Of a stretch of 64,000 nt of DNA, positions 1 through 9,400 are shown one piece after another; position 1 is the first letter of the stretch, and each line of letters starts with the position of its first letter. The DNA is from Sphingomonas sp. (lineage in GTDB: Bacteria > Pseudomonadota > Alphaproteobacteria > Sphingomonadales > Sphingomonadaceae). The stretch is from positions 251,262-315,261 of the forward strand of contig NZ_QFOB01000005.1 in assembly GCF_003248515.1 (NCBI RefSeq), written 5' to 3'. The translations under genes were made by a program, and so were the position numbers. The notes under the pieces are model-generated. The model did no database searches. It was not told the origin of the DNA and saw only the letters and a list, made by a program, of their open reading frames with translations.

Positions 1-881
1 TCCTCGCAATCCAGGAAGGCGTTATACTGATCGCCGATGTCGCCCGGTTCGCTGCTGAAGGCGATCTGCTTCGTCAGGCCCGCGCCGAGCGAGTCGGTGC
101 GCGTGACGATGATGCCATCCTCGATCCCCAGTTCCAGGAAGGCGTAGCGGCAGGCGCGCACCTTCGCGAGGAAATCCTCGTGCGGCACGGTGACCTTGCC
201 GTCCTGGTGGCCGCACTGCTTCTCGTCCGAAACCTGGTTCTCGATCTGGAGCGCGCAGGCACCGGCCTCGATCATCTTCTTGGCGAGCAGATAGGTGGCC
301 TCCGCATTGCCGAAGCCCGCATCGATATCCGCGATGATCGGCACGACATGCGTCTGGTAATTGTCGACCTGCGCGATCAGCTCGGCCTCCTTGGCGGTGT
401 CGCCGGCGGCGCGCGCCTTGTCGATCTCGCGGAAGATCATGCCCAGTTCGCGCGCGTCGGCCTGCTTCAGGAAGGTGTAAAGTTCCTCGATCAGCGCGGG
501 GACGCTCGTCTTCTCGTGCATCGACTGATCCGGCAGCGGGCCGAAATCGGAGCGCAGGGCCGCAACCATCCAGCCCGAAAGATAGAGGTAGCGGCGCTTG
601 GTGGAGCCGAAATGCTTCTTGATCGAGATCAGCTTCTGCTGGCCGATGAAGCCGTGCCAGCAGCCCAGCGACTGGGTGTAGTTGGCCGGATCCGCATCAT
701 AGGCCGCCATGTCCTCGCGCATCAGCTTCGCGGTGTAGCGCGCGATGTCGAGACCGCTGTTGAAGCGGTTCTGCAGCTGCATCCGCGCGACCGATTCGGC
801 ATCGATCCCGTTCCAGCCGGGGCCGGCCTGGGCGATCGTGGCGGCGGCCTGCGAAATGTGGCTTGCATAGGTCATGTGCAT
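1..881 (-). CDS. aceA: Isocitrate lyase, N-terminal 293 residues (cut by window edge)
   Basis: The enzyme cleaves isocitrate to succinate and glyoxylate, the first step of the glyoxylate shunt, in the cytoplasm. The translation shows the catalytic KQCGH motif (Cys223) followed by QDGKVTVPHEDF, and the RTDSLGAGLTKQIAF segment, as in the long (about 530 residue) isocitrate lyases of Pseudomonas type. The C-terminal ~240 residues lie outside the window. ATG codons at 881 and 875 are both possible starts (MHMTYASH). The gene is divergent from an ScfR-type regulator, and CTTTACA repeats lie between the two, which suggests direct control by short acyl-CoA or acetate status. No frameshift was seen. 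Confidence 0.95.
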   Translation of the reverse strand, partial: MHMTYASHISQAAATIAQAGPGWNGIDAESVARMQLQNRFNSGLDIARYTAKLMREDMAAYDADPANYTQSLGCWHGFIGQQKLISIKKHFGSTKRRYLYLSGWMVAALRSDFGPLPDQSMHEKTSVPALIEELYTFLKQADARELGMIFREIDKARAAGDTAKEAELIAQVDNYQTHVVPIIADIDAGFGNAEATYLLAKKMIEAGACALQIENQVSDEKQCGHQDGKVTVPHEDFLAKVRACRYAFLELGIEDGIIVTRTDSLGAGLTKQIAFSSEPGDIGDQYNAFLDCE

Positions 882-961
882 GTTCCCAACGTTTGTCCGA
901 TGCGGCGCCCTAACGCGCGGACGGACGGCGGGACGAGGCGCACCGGTGTCGAGTTGTAGAT

Positions 962-1000
962 CTTTACAGGCGATCGTTGTAAAGCTGTCGAGACTTTACA
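962..1000. promoter_or_regulatory. CTTTACA repeat cluster, putative ScfR/RamB-type operator
   Basis: CTTTACA (962-968) and TGTAAAG (978-984) form a perfect 7-bp inverted repeat with a 9-bp spacer. A third CTTTACA follows at 994-1000, just ahead of the regulator's start at 1018. The cluster lies in the divergent aceA/regulator promoter region. Regulators of this family are known to bind short AT-rich repeats at acetate and propionate genes and often control their own gene. Operator function here is inferred. Confidence 0.6.
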
Positions 1001-1017
1001 AGCTGACGGGGTGAGAT

Positions 1018-2427
1018 GTGTCGATCGATCGCGCAACCTATATGGGGCCCCGCCTCAGGCGGCTGCGGCGGGATCTGGGCCTCACCCAGCCGGGCATGGC
1101 GGGGGACCTTGGCGTTTCCGTCTCCTATGTCTCGCTGCTGGAGAGCAACCAGCGCCCGTTGACGGCGGACATGCTGCTGCGTCTGGCGCGGACCTATCGG
1201 ATCGACGTGGCCGAATTCGCCGGCGACGGGGGCGAGCGATCCGCCGCCCGGCTCCAGTCCGCGCTCAAGGATCCGCTGTTCGCGGATATCGATCTGCCGG
1301 CGTTGCAGGCGGCCGACGTCGCCACCAATTTCCCCGGCATCGCGGAAGCCTTCCTGCGCCTCCACACCGCCTATCGTGAGGAACAGCGTGCGCTTGCGGA
1401 TCGGGGCACGGGAGGCGGCGAAAGCGGGGAGGGGGATGCGGTTGCCGAGGTGCGGCGCTTCCTTGCCGTGCGCCGCAACTGCTTCCCCGCGCTGGACGAG
1501 GCGGCCGAGGGCATCGCCGCCGCGCTGAACGACCATGACGGGGCCGCCGCCTATCTCACGGCGCGGCATCGCCTGCGCGTGCGTATCCTGCCGAGCGCCG
1601 TTCTGGCCGGCATGGTGCGCCGGCACGATCCCCACAATCGCGCCATCTATCTGGACGAGGCGCTGGATCGCGAGAGTCGGGCCTTCCAACTGGCGCTCCA
1701 GATCGCCTATCTCGATCTGCGCGCGCCTCTGGACGATGCGCTGGAGGGGGCTCCGCTTTCCACCGAGAATGGCAGGCGCCTCGCGCGGCGCACGCTCGCC
1801 AATTATGCGGCCGGCGCGATCCTGATGCCCTATGCCGCCTTCGCCAAGGCCGCCGACGACAAGGGCTATGATGTCGAATTGCTTGCCCGCCTGTTCGGCA
1901 CCAGCTTCGAGCAGACGGCGCATCGGCTGACGACGTTGCAGAAGCCGGGTCACGAGCGGATCCCCTTCTTCTTCGTGCGCGTCGATGCCGCCGGCAATGT
2001 TTCCAAGCGGCTGGATGGCGCGGGCTTTCCCTTTGCCGGCCATGGCGGCGGCTGCTCGCTCTGGTCGCTCCACGATATGGTCCGCACGCAGGGGGAGATC
2101 GTCACGCAATGGCTGGAGTTGCCCGATGGGCAGCGCTTCTTCTCGATCGCCCGCCTCGTGACGTCGGGTGGCGGAGGCCATGGCGCGCCCCTGCTGCGGC
2201 GTGCGGTGGCGCTGGGCTGCGCGGCCGAGCATGCGGCTCGGCTGGCCTATACGCAGGGGCGCCCGGCGCCCGCGGCCGAGGATTTCACGCCGATCGGCAT
2301 CACCTGCTCGCTCTGCCAGCGCGACAGCTGCGTTGCGCGCGCGCTGCCGCCGATCGGGCGCCAGATCCTGCCGGACGATTATCACCGACGCCGGGCGCCT
2401 TTCGGCTTCGCCGACGATATCGGGTGA
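1018..2427 (+). CDS. ScfR-family transcriptional regulator (XRE HTH + IrrE-like + DUF2083), RamB-like
   Basis: This is a short-chain fatty-acyl regulator of 469 residues. Residues about 10-65 form an XRE helix-turn-helix (LRRLRRDLGLTQ, then SYVSLLESNQRPLT). The middle part (about 190-310) resembles the ImmA/IrrE-like domain. The C-terminal part (about 310-465) resembles the DUF2083 region, with clustered cysteines (CSLCQRDSC near residue 430). Family members such as RamB, MccR and MldR control glyoxylate-shunt, methylcitrate and related acyl-CoA genes, and divergence from aceA supports that role. The start is GTG at 1018 with a GGGGTGAG ribosome site just upstream. The nearby ATG at 1016 is out of frame. 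Confidence 0.85.
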   Translation: MSIDRATYMGPRLRRLRRDLGLTQPGMAGDLGVSVSYVSLLESNQRPLTADMLLRLARTYRIDVAEFAGDGGERSAARLQSALKDPLFADIDLPALQAADVATNFPGIAEAFLRLHTAYREEQRALADRGTGGGESGEGDAVAEVRRFLAVRRNCFPALDEAAEGIAAALNDHDGAAAYLTARHRLRVRILPSAVLAGMVRRHDPHNRAIYLDEALDRESRAFQLALQIAYLDLRAPLDDALEGAPLSTENGRRLARRTLANYAAGAILMPYAAFAKAADDKGYDVELLARLFGTSFEQTAHRLTTLQKPGHERIPFFFVRVDAAGNVSKRLDGAGFPFAGHGGGCSLWSLHDMVRTQGEIVTQWLELPDGQRFFSIARLVTSGGGGHGAPLLRRAVALGCAAEHAARLAYTQGRPAPAAEDFTPIGITCSLCQRDSCVARALPPIGRQILPDDYHRRRAPFGFADDIG

Positions 2428-2529
2428 GGACGAGGTCGCTCCCGAAAAGGGCGTGGGCAAAAAAGGGTGCAGGCCAGAACGGGTGCAGGAGCGCCTTTCG
2501 GAAGGGCGGCCGGCGCGACCGAATTCGCC

Positions 2530-3264
2530 CTAGCGCGCAGCCTTCGTCAGTTCGCAGCTGATGTCGGGGCGATTGTCGCGCAGCCACTGGCGCGCCTTGG
2601 CCATGAAGGCGGCCGTCGCGGTTTCCGGAATGCGATCCAGCCAGCGGACCGCGTCGGCCCTGTCTCCGCGCGCCAGCAGCATGCGCGCGTGATTGAACAT
2701 GCCCCGGAAATCGCCGCCCTCGGCGGAGCGCAGATAATGATCGGCGGCGATCGCCATGTCGCGTTCGACGACCCAGCCATCCTCGTGGAAATTGCCGATG
2801 ATGTTGATCGATTTGGCGTGGCCCATGGCCGCCGCCTTGCGGAACAGCGCCAGAGCCCCGGCCCGATCCTCCGGGACGCCATTGCCCAGCGCCGTCAGGC
2901 TTGCGAGATTATACATGCCCCAGTCGAGCCCGCGATCGGCCGCGGCGCGATACCATTGGGCGGCGGCCGCCTTGTCCACCGCGACGCCCCTGCCATGTTC
3001 GCAGCAGCGCCCGATCATGTTCATCGCCATCGTGCTGCCGGCCTGCGCGGCCTTGTGAAACCACTCGAGCGCCTCGCGCGGATCGGCGGCCATGCCCTTG
3101 CCGTCCAGCGCGGCCTGGGCGAGCAGCAATTGGGCTTCGGCGTCACCGGCCCCGGCCGCCACGCGCAGCACCGCCACCAGTTGTTCGGGGGAGGCGGAAA
3201 CGGCGTCACGCAGCGCCTCCGGATCCATTTCGTTCAGGTCGTCGAGCGTCATCATCCGTTCCAT
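2530..3264 (-). CDS. Sel1-like repeat protein
   Basis: The protein has 244 residues made mostly of Sel1-type helical repeats (AEAQLLLAQAALDGKGM..., MAMNMIGRCCEHGRGV..., WGMYNLASLTALGNGV..., KSINIIGNFHEDGW...). Such repeats serve as protein-binding scaffolds. No signal peptide is evident. It lies 38 nt downstream of a siderophore receptor gene on the same strand, so co-transcription is likely. In Pseudomonas a Sel1 protein also neighbours piuA and piuC. ATG at 3264 or the ATG codons three or four residues later could be used. The molecular role is unknown. Confidence 0.8.
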   Translation of the reverse strand: MERMMTLDDLNEMDPEALRDAVSASPEQLVAVLRVAAGAGDAEAQLLLAQAALDGKGMAADPREALEWFHKAAQAGSTMAMNMIGRCCEHGRGVAVDKAAAAQWYRAAADRGLDWGMYNLASLTALGNGVPEDRAGALALFRKAAAMGHAKSINIIGNFHEDGWVVERDMAIAADHYLRSAEGGDFRGMFNHARMLLARGDRADAVRWLDRIPETATAAFMAKARQWLRDNRPDISCELTKAAR

Positions 3265-3302
3265 GATCGGGCCGCTGGGGGGAGCGGCCCGATTTCCTTG
3301 GC

Positions 3303-5783
3303 TCAGTAACGCAGGTTGAGCGTGCCAAGCACCGTGCGCCCCGCCGCCTGATTGGCGTAATGGGCCTGATAGGCGCGATCATAATAGCGCTTGTCGGTCA
3401 GGTTGTTCACGTTCAGCTGCAGGCCGATCCGCTCGTTGATCTGGTAGCTGGCATTGGCATCGAAGCGCCAATAGGCCTGCACCATGCGGGCGAGCGGCTT
3501 GGTGATCGTCAGCACGCCGTTGGAGACGGTGCGCGTATCCGAATAGCCACCATAGACTTCACCCATATAGATCGCGCCGCCGCCCAGCGTGAACTTGGGC
3601 GTGATCTTGTAATTGGTGAAAGCGGTGAAGCTGTGCTTCGGCGTGTTGGGGAAGCGCTTTCCGGTGTTCACCGAAGGCGCGAAATAGGCGACTCCGTTCA
3701 CGGTGGTGGTGGTGATGCCGCCGTCGGCGATCTTCGAATCCATGTAGGTATAGCCGCCGAAGATATTCCACTCGGGCGTGATGTTGCCGTTGAAGCCCAG
3801 TTCGACGCCCTTGATCCGGCGCTCGCCAATATAGGCGACGAGGCCGTTCTCCACGGTCGTCCGCGCATTCTTGGTGGTGGTGCGGAACAGCGCGCCCGTC
3901 AGCGAAAGATTGCCGTCGAGCAGATTGGCCTTGGCGCCCACTTCGTAGGAGCGGGTCCGCTCCACCTTCAGCGCATCGGTCGAAGCCTGGTTCGTCGTGT
4001 TCAGCGCATTGCCTTCGGAGCCCTGCGCTAGGAAGGATCCCGGCGGTGTCGCGGAGGTTGAGGTCGAGACATAGACGCTGGTGTCCGGCGTAGGCTTGGC
4101 GATCAGGCCGACCTGGTAGGTCCACAGATCATCCTCGCGGCCAAATTTGGTGCGCGCGGTGCTGGCCGGTGCCGTCACCGCGATGCCCGGCGAGACGGTC
4201 GTCTTGTAATGATCGTAACGGCCGCCGACGTTCAGCAGCAGCCAATCGGTGAAGGTGATCGTGTCGAAGAAGGAGGCGGCCTTCGTGCTCGTCTCGCTGA
4301 TCGTCCAGGTCTGCGGCAGGCTGCGCTGGATCGAGGCGAGCGCCGTCGAGGTATCGGATGCGTAATTGACCCACGGATCGGAGGCGTTCGGCGTGTCGAT
4401 GGTGGTGCAATTGTAGCGCGCGATCATCGCCGCCGAGCAGCGCGGGCTGATCGTCGAACCGCTCGCGATCGCGGCCCCGGTCGCGGCATTGCCCACATAG
4501 GTGCCGTTCTGGGCCTTTTCGTTGCTGATCTCAACCGATGCGGTGAAGCTGTGCCTGATGCCGCCGGTGTCGACCGTGCCGTAAAGATCGCTCTGGTTGA
4601 TGAGGCCCTCGGCCTCGCTCCAGCGCGTGTTGGTGCGCCGCCAGACCAGCCCGCCCGCCGTGGCCGTGGAAGCCGCGCTCGTGCCGTAGACATTCCCCTG
4701 CTGGTCGTCAGGCTGGGTCCAGACATAGCCCTGCGTGCTGCGGCCATAGCGCGACGTGTTGCGGATCGTGATGCCGTTGCCGAAATCATGCTGGAATCGC
4801 AGCGTGGCATTGTTCACGTTGGTCTTGCGGAAATCGCGATCCTTCAGGCCATAATAGGCGCCCTGGGGAACACTCACCTGCCGGCCGCCGATCGTGGTGT
4901 AGTTGCGCGCGGGGCTCGTCTCGGTGATGCCATTGGGCACATTGGCGGCGGTGAAGAGATAGGGGATGCCGGAATCCGGCAGTTCGTTCGTCTCGAGATG
5001 GTAGAAGGAGGCCGTCAGGCTGGTCGGGCCGTTGAGGCCGAGCTTGATCGAGGGCGCGACGCCCCAGCGCTTCTGCCAGATGGCGTCGCGGCCGGCCACG
5101 TCCTGATCGTGCCACATGCCGGCGATGCGCACGCCGACGAAATCGTTGAGCGGCTGATTGATGTCGACGGTGGCGCGCTTGTAGTTCGCATTGCCGCCCG
5201 TGATCGATGCCGTGGCGAGGCGCGTCGCGCTCGGCAGCTTGCTGACGAGATTGAGCGATCCGCCCGCGCTGCCGCGCCCGCCGACCACGCTGTCAGAACC
5301 CTTCACCACCTCGATCTGCTCGACCGCGAACACCTCGCGGCTCTGCGCGCCGATATCGCGCACGCCATCCAGATAGGTGCTGGCCTGGCTGTCGAAGCCG
5401 CGCAGGAAGGGACGGTCGCCCAGCGGATTGCCGCCTTCGCCGGCGCCCATCGTGATGCCCGGCACCGTGCGCAGCGCCTCGGCCAGCGTAGCGGAAGCGG
5501 TGTCCTTGATGATCTGGGCGGGGATCACGGTCACGCTGCGCGGCATGTTCACCAGCGGCGCCGTATATTTGGGGTTGCTGGCGGTGTCCGTCTTGTAGCT
5601 GCCCTCGTTGATCGCCGTATCGGTGACGGTCACGCCTTCCAGTTCGGTGCCCTTTTCGTCGGCGGGCGGCGGCGCGGCCTGCGCGAGCAGCGGCGCGGCC
5701 AGGCCAATGCTGCCCACGCACGAAAGGGCGAGGAAGCCCGGCGTGGTGCGCGAGGCGCCCGAGCGGCGATCGGAAACGTTCAT
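3303..5783 (-). CDS. TonB-dependent siderophore receptor (Fiu/PiuA-like)
   Basis: This is an outer-membrane barrel for ferric catecholate-type siderophores, 826 residues. A long signal peptide (to about residue 36) precedes a TonB-box region (LEGVTVTDTA) and a plug domain (PRSVTVIPAQIIKDT..., LRTVPGITMGAGEGG, FLRGFDSQASTYLDGVRD, VEVVKGSDSVVGGRGSAGG). The C-terminus (GTLNLRY) ends in an aromatic residue, as usual for barrels. The plug most resembles Fiu/PiuA. The downstream gene encodes a Sel1 protein, but the PiuC dioxygenase often found in this locus is absent here. A Fur-like palindrome lies 35 bp upstream of the start, so iron repression is likely. Confidence 0.9.
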   Translation of the reverse strand: MNVSDRRSGASRTTPGFLALSCVGSIGLAAPLLAQAAPPPADEKGTELEGVTVTDTAINEGSYKTDTASNPKYTAPLVNMPRSVTVIPAQIIKDTASATLAEALRTVPGITMGAGEGGNPLGDRPFLRGFDSQASTYLDGVRDIGAQSREVFAVEQIEVVKGSDSVVGGRGSAGGSLNLVSKLPSATRLATASITGGNANYKRATVDINQPLNDFVGVRIAGMWHDQDVAGRDAIWQKRWGVAPSIKLGLNGPTSLTASFYHLETNELPDSGIPYLFTAANVPNGITETSPARNYTTIGGRQVSVPQGAYYGLKDRDFRKTNVNNATLRFQHDFGNGITIRNTSRYGRSTQGYVWTQPDDQQGNVYGTSAASTATAGGLVWRRTNTRWSEAEGLINQSDLYGTVDTGGIRHSFTASVEISNEKAQNGTYVGNAATGAAIASGSTISPRCSAAMIARYNCTTIDTPNASDPWVNYASDTSTALASIQRSLPQTWTISETSTKAASFFDTITFTDWLLLNVGGRYDHYKTTVSPGIAVTAPASTARTKFGREDDLWTYQVGLIAKPTPDTSVYVSTSTSATPPGSFLAQGSEGNALNTTNQASTDALKVERTRSYEVGAKANLLDGNLSLTGALFRTTTKNARTTVENGLVAYIGERRIKGVELGFNGNITPEWNIFGGYTYMDSKIADGGITTTTVNGVAYFAPSVNTGKRFPNTPKHSFTAFTNYKITPKFTLGGGAIYMGEVYGGYSDTRTVSNGVLTITKPLARMVQAYWRFDANASYQINERIGLQLNVNNLTDKRYYDRAYQAHYANQAAGRTVLGTLNLRY

Positions 5784-5817
5784 CGTAAACCCCTTTGATC
5801 TCTTGTCGGGGCGCTAA

Positions 5818-5832
5818 TGCGAATGACTTGCA
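5818..5832. promoter_or_regulatory. Putative Fur box upstream of the siderophore receptor
   Basis: TGCGAATGACTTGCA is an imperfect palindrome (TGC-N-A-N-T-N-A-N-T-N-GCA) 35 bp upstream of the receptor ATG at 5783. A closely similar 15-mer occurs upstream of the second receptor at 9746-9760 (12 of 15 identical in opposite orientation). The form and position fit proteobacterial Fur operators. Binding is inferred. Confidence 0.55.
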
Positions 5833-6244
5833 TATTTGGCAAGAGTAAATGCGACGCGCTCGCAAAAAACGAGGAGCTGAGGCGTTTTTGCCGCGTCGGC
5901 TAAATGTTTCGCTGGCGAATTATATTGCAGAACCGAAAATATTCGAAACATCGAGCTGCCTCCGTCCATCGTACTTCGACGAAGTTCGAGGGCAGATATG
6001 GTCGAATTATTTGATGAACGGAAGACTATTGGGGGATTGATTTTCTGAATATCACCTAGAAAGGAGGTCAGTCGACGGATTTCCGTCGATCTGTCGGAGC
6101 ACTCGTTCTGATTTATTTCTAACCTATTGCTGTCGGAGGGGCGCTAGGCGGCGCTGAGGCGGCCGGCTACGCTTTCAGGCGGCAGCATACGGGCTTGCAT
6201 ATCTCGGTCGTCGTCGTGTTGGCAGTGGTTCGATCCGGGCCAGA
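5833..6244. other. Intergenic region with lower GC, an orphan strong SD and a hairpin
   Basis: This lies between the siderophore receptor and the terminator of the second receptor. The part from about 5890 to 6130 is visibly more AT-rich than its neighbours. It holds a perfect Shine-Dalgarno-like AAGGAGGT (6061-6068) with no start codon at a usable distance. An 8-bp perfect inverted repeat follows (TCGACGGA 6072-6079, TCCGTCGA 6082-6089, TT spacer). Only a weak 63-codon reading frame (5849-6040) is present, without family features. No gene is called. Confidence 0.4.
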
Positions 6245-6290
6245 AACAAAGCGTCCCCGCTCCGCCGGAAAAGGGGGCGGCGGAGCGGGG
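6245..6290 (-). terminator. Intrinsic terminator of the second TonB-dependent receptor
   Basis: A 12-bp perfect stem (CCCCGCTCCGCC 6255-6266 with GGCGGAGCGGGG 6279-6290) is followed, reading the minus strand, by a T-rich stretch (ACGCTTTGTTTCTG). It lies about 135 bp beyond the stop codon of the receptor gene ending at 6426. Confidence 0.75.
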
Positions 6291-6391
6291 CCGGTGACCG
6301 TCGGGCCGCCAGCAGGTGAAGGAAGATGGTGGGCACGCCCGCCTGTTGCGATGGCGGTGTCGTCTGCCTGGTCCCGTCAGGGGCCGGGATC

Positions 6392-6415
6392 GGGGCCGGC
6401 GGCGCCGCCGGCCCC
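6392..6415. repeat. Perfect 24-bp GC palindrome
   Basis: GGGGCCGGCGGC at 6392-6403 is followed directly by its exact reverse complement at 6404-6415. It starts 10 bp beyond the receptor stop codon. It has no T-run, so it may be an RNA 3'-end stabiliser or upstream part of the termination region. The function is unknown. Confidence 0.6.
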
Positions 6416-6425
6416 CTCCGGATCG

Positions 6426-9400
6426 TCAATAATCGAAGCGCAGGCCCACGCGGAACTGCCGCCCGAGGACGTCGTAGAGGCCTGCGCTGGTTTGTGGCGA
6501 GGCTTCGGTATTGTCGCCGGTCGGGCCGCCGGCGGTCAGCACCGGATCGGTGTTGAGGACGTTGCGGATCGAGATGAACACATTGCCCTTCACGCCGCGA
6601 ACCTTGAATTTGTAGTCCGCGTTGAGATCGAGATACCACGCGCCGTTGATGTGATTGTAATTGTAGGTGCGGTTGTCGGTCGTCGAGAGCGGGCAGTCCG
6701 TTGAGCAAACGATATAGGCGTTGCTGTACGTGCCGGGGCTGAAGCCGCGGCCAACGGCCTGGAAGCCGAAGCCGTTGTCCATCGTATAGCCGGCGGTGAG
6801 GCGATAGGTCCACTTGCGCAGAACGCCGCTGCCCACCGTGTTGACGACGAGGTTGCCCAGCCCGTCGTCGCTCTCGTTGGTGAGGGCGCGGGTGGCGAGT
6901 GCGCGCGTCTGGAACATGCCCGGGCCGATGCGGCGGCGATAGCTGCCCTCGAAGTCGATGCCCTCGGACCGCAGGACGACATAGTTGATCGGCACGTTGT
7001 CGACGCTGATGATGTCGGCGGGAGCGGAGGGCGAGCCCGTGCCGTTCACCGTCTGGATGAAGGCGCAGGAAGCGGTGATCTGGCGCAGATAGCATTCGTC
7101 GACGGTGGTCTGCGCGCCCTTGGTGTTGATCGCGCCGGTCAGCTTGATCTTGTAATAGTCGACCGAGGCGGCGAAACCTTGCAGGAAGCTGGGTGTCAGC
7201 ACCATGCCGAGGCCCAGCGTCCTGGCGACTTCGGGCTTCAGGTTCGGATTGCCAACCGAATTGTTGATGTAGGAGTCTGGGATCTGGGCCGCATTGGTGG
7301 CCGAGGTCGGGCGGTTGACGGAGTTGGTGGCGCCGCCGCCCGCCGCGAACAATTCCTGGATGTTGGGCGCGCGGATGTCGCGGCTATAGGTGCCGCGCAG
7401 CTTGATGTCGTTGATGACCTGCCACGTCAGGCCGGTCTTCCAGGTCTCCACCCGGCCCGATGTCGAATAATCGGTGACGCGCAGCGCGCCCTGGAAGTCC
7501 ATGCCCTTGATGATCGGAACGATCGTTTCGACGAAGCCTTCCTTCACATTATACTGGCCATGGGTCGCGATGAAGTTGCCGTAGCGCCAGGTCGGCGTGA
7601 AAGGTGTGAGGATCGGCGCGAAGAACGGGTCGACGCTGCCCGAAACCTTCTCCTTGCGATATTCGACGCCGAAGGCGATCGAGACCGGACCAGCCCAGAC
7701 ATCGAACAGGCGGGCCGTGGAGAAGTTGAGCGCTGCCGCGTCCTGCGTGATCTTCTCGTCGCGCAGCGGATTGCGGCCATTGCCATAGACATAGTCGATC
7801 GCGCGCTGGTCCATCCCGCCCACGCCGACACGGTTCAGCGGGAAGCAGAGGGGATCATCGTTCGTGGTGCTGGCGTCGGCATTGATCCGGCACTGGATCG
7901 TGCCGTCAGCGGCGCGCACGGCATCCGTGGCGTTGCGCATCCGGGTGTAATTCCAGGCGTTGGTCAGCTGCTCGTGCGCCTTGGTGATGCCGCGCTGATA
8001 ATAGGTGTTCCAGTGGAAATCGCGATCGAAGAGCGAGAAGTCGCCATCGACGCCCGCGACGTAGCGATAGACTTCGCGCCGCATGTTGCTGCCTTGCGCG
8101 GGCAGCCCGGCATTGCCGGTGCTCACGACCAGCGACTGGATGTTGTTCGCCTGCATGACCGCGACGATGTTGGCCGGCAGATAGGGGTTGTCGACCTTGA
8201 TTTCCGCCGCTTGCGTGTCGGCCACGCCGGGGCTGCTGACCGAGCTGACCTGCGATGCCGTCGCCTGATAATAGCTGACGCCGCGATAATAGGCATAGGC
8301 GACCTGGACGAACGGCTTGAACCAGGGCGTGACATCGTAGCTTGCCCGGCCAAAGGCGCTGCGTCGATGCTCGGACGGCAGCAGGGATGCGGTGCCGAGG
8401 TGGCTCGATGCCGCATATTTGTAGTCGCCGCCGATCATCCACTGGCCGGTGCGTGTGCCGACCGCCAGCGTGCCGGTGGTCGCGCGGCCCGTGGAGGGAT
8501 CGATCGTCCCGAAATAGGTGTTCGTGAGGGCGGTGCGCGCGGCGGCCGATACCGTGGTGTTGGTCAGTGCCACCAGCGCGCCGGCGCTGTTGCGGACGCC
8601 GGTGATCAGGCCGCCCGGCGTGAAGTTGCCCGAGCCGACGCCGCTGAGAATGAGGCGCGAGGGAACGCAGAGCGTGGCGCTGTTATTGTCGGTGCATGCC
8701 GCCGCGCTGTAGGATGGATTGTCGACCTGAAAGAGCGAGCTGTTCTGGTTCCAGTCGCGGTCGATCGTGTAGATGCCCTTGCGATCGAAATATTCGCCGC
8801 TGGCGATCAGATGGCCACGGCCTTCGCCAAATTCGATGCCGCCGGTGAGCGAGGCCTTGTGGTTGCCGCCGTCGCCATAGGTGGTGACGCCATATTCATA
8901 TTCGGCCTGAAGGCCCTTATATTCCTTGTTGAGGATGAAGTTGACGACGCCCGAGACCGCGTCCGAGCCGTAGGCTGAGGAGGCGCCGCCCGTCACCACC
9001 TCGACGCGCGAGATGAGCGATTGGGGGATCGTGTTGGTGTCGACGGTGCCGCCGGTGGTCGACGCGACCGAGCGCTGGCCGTCGAGCAGCACGAGCGTGC
9101 GATTGGCGCCGAGATTGCGCAGATTGACCGAGGCGATACCGGCGCCGCCGGTGGAAAGCGCGCCGGCGGACGTCGCCGCCGTACCGGAGCCGCGCACTTG
9201 CGGCAGCGTGTTGAGGAAATCGGAAATGGCGGGCGGGGCCTCGCGATTGATCTCCTCGGTGGAGATGACCGAAACCGGGGTCGGTGCAGAGTAGCCATCG
9301 CGTATGATCCGGCTGCCGGTGACGGTGATTTCGCCCTCGTTGGCGGGCGATGGCTCCTCGTCCGGCGCCAGCGTGACGCGCTGGCTGGTGGTGGCCGCGG

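Noticed and set aside
964..2460. 498-codon open frame on the minus strand
   Set aside because: It lies entirely antisense to the ScfR-type regulator gene, whose protein has clear family motifs. Long antisense frames are common in GC-rich genes with biased third positions. The translation is Arg/Gly/His-rich without family features.
4209..5798. 529-codon frame on the plus strand
   Set aside because: It is antisense to the siderophore receptor; the composition is Arg/Ala/Gly-rich as expected for a shadow frame.
5849..6040. 63-codon frame on the plus strand in the gap between receptors
   Set aside because: No ribosome site, no conserved motif, and the frame overlaps the presumed Fur-controlled promoter region of the receptor.
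6224..6240. T-loop-like GTGGTTCGATCCGGG that could suggest a tRNA
   Set aside because: No matching acceptor, anticodon or D-arm pairing exists in the flanking 80 bases, so no tRNA can be built.
7179..8978. 599-codon frame on the plus strand
   Set aside because: It is antisense to the large TonB-dependent receptor and shows no motif of its own.
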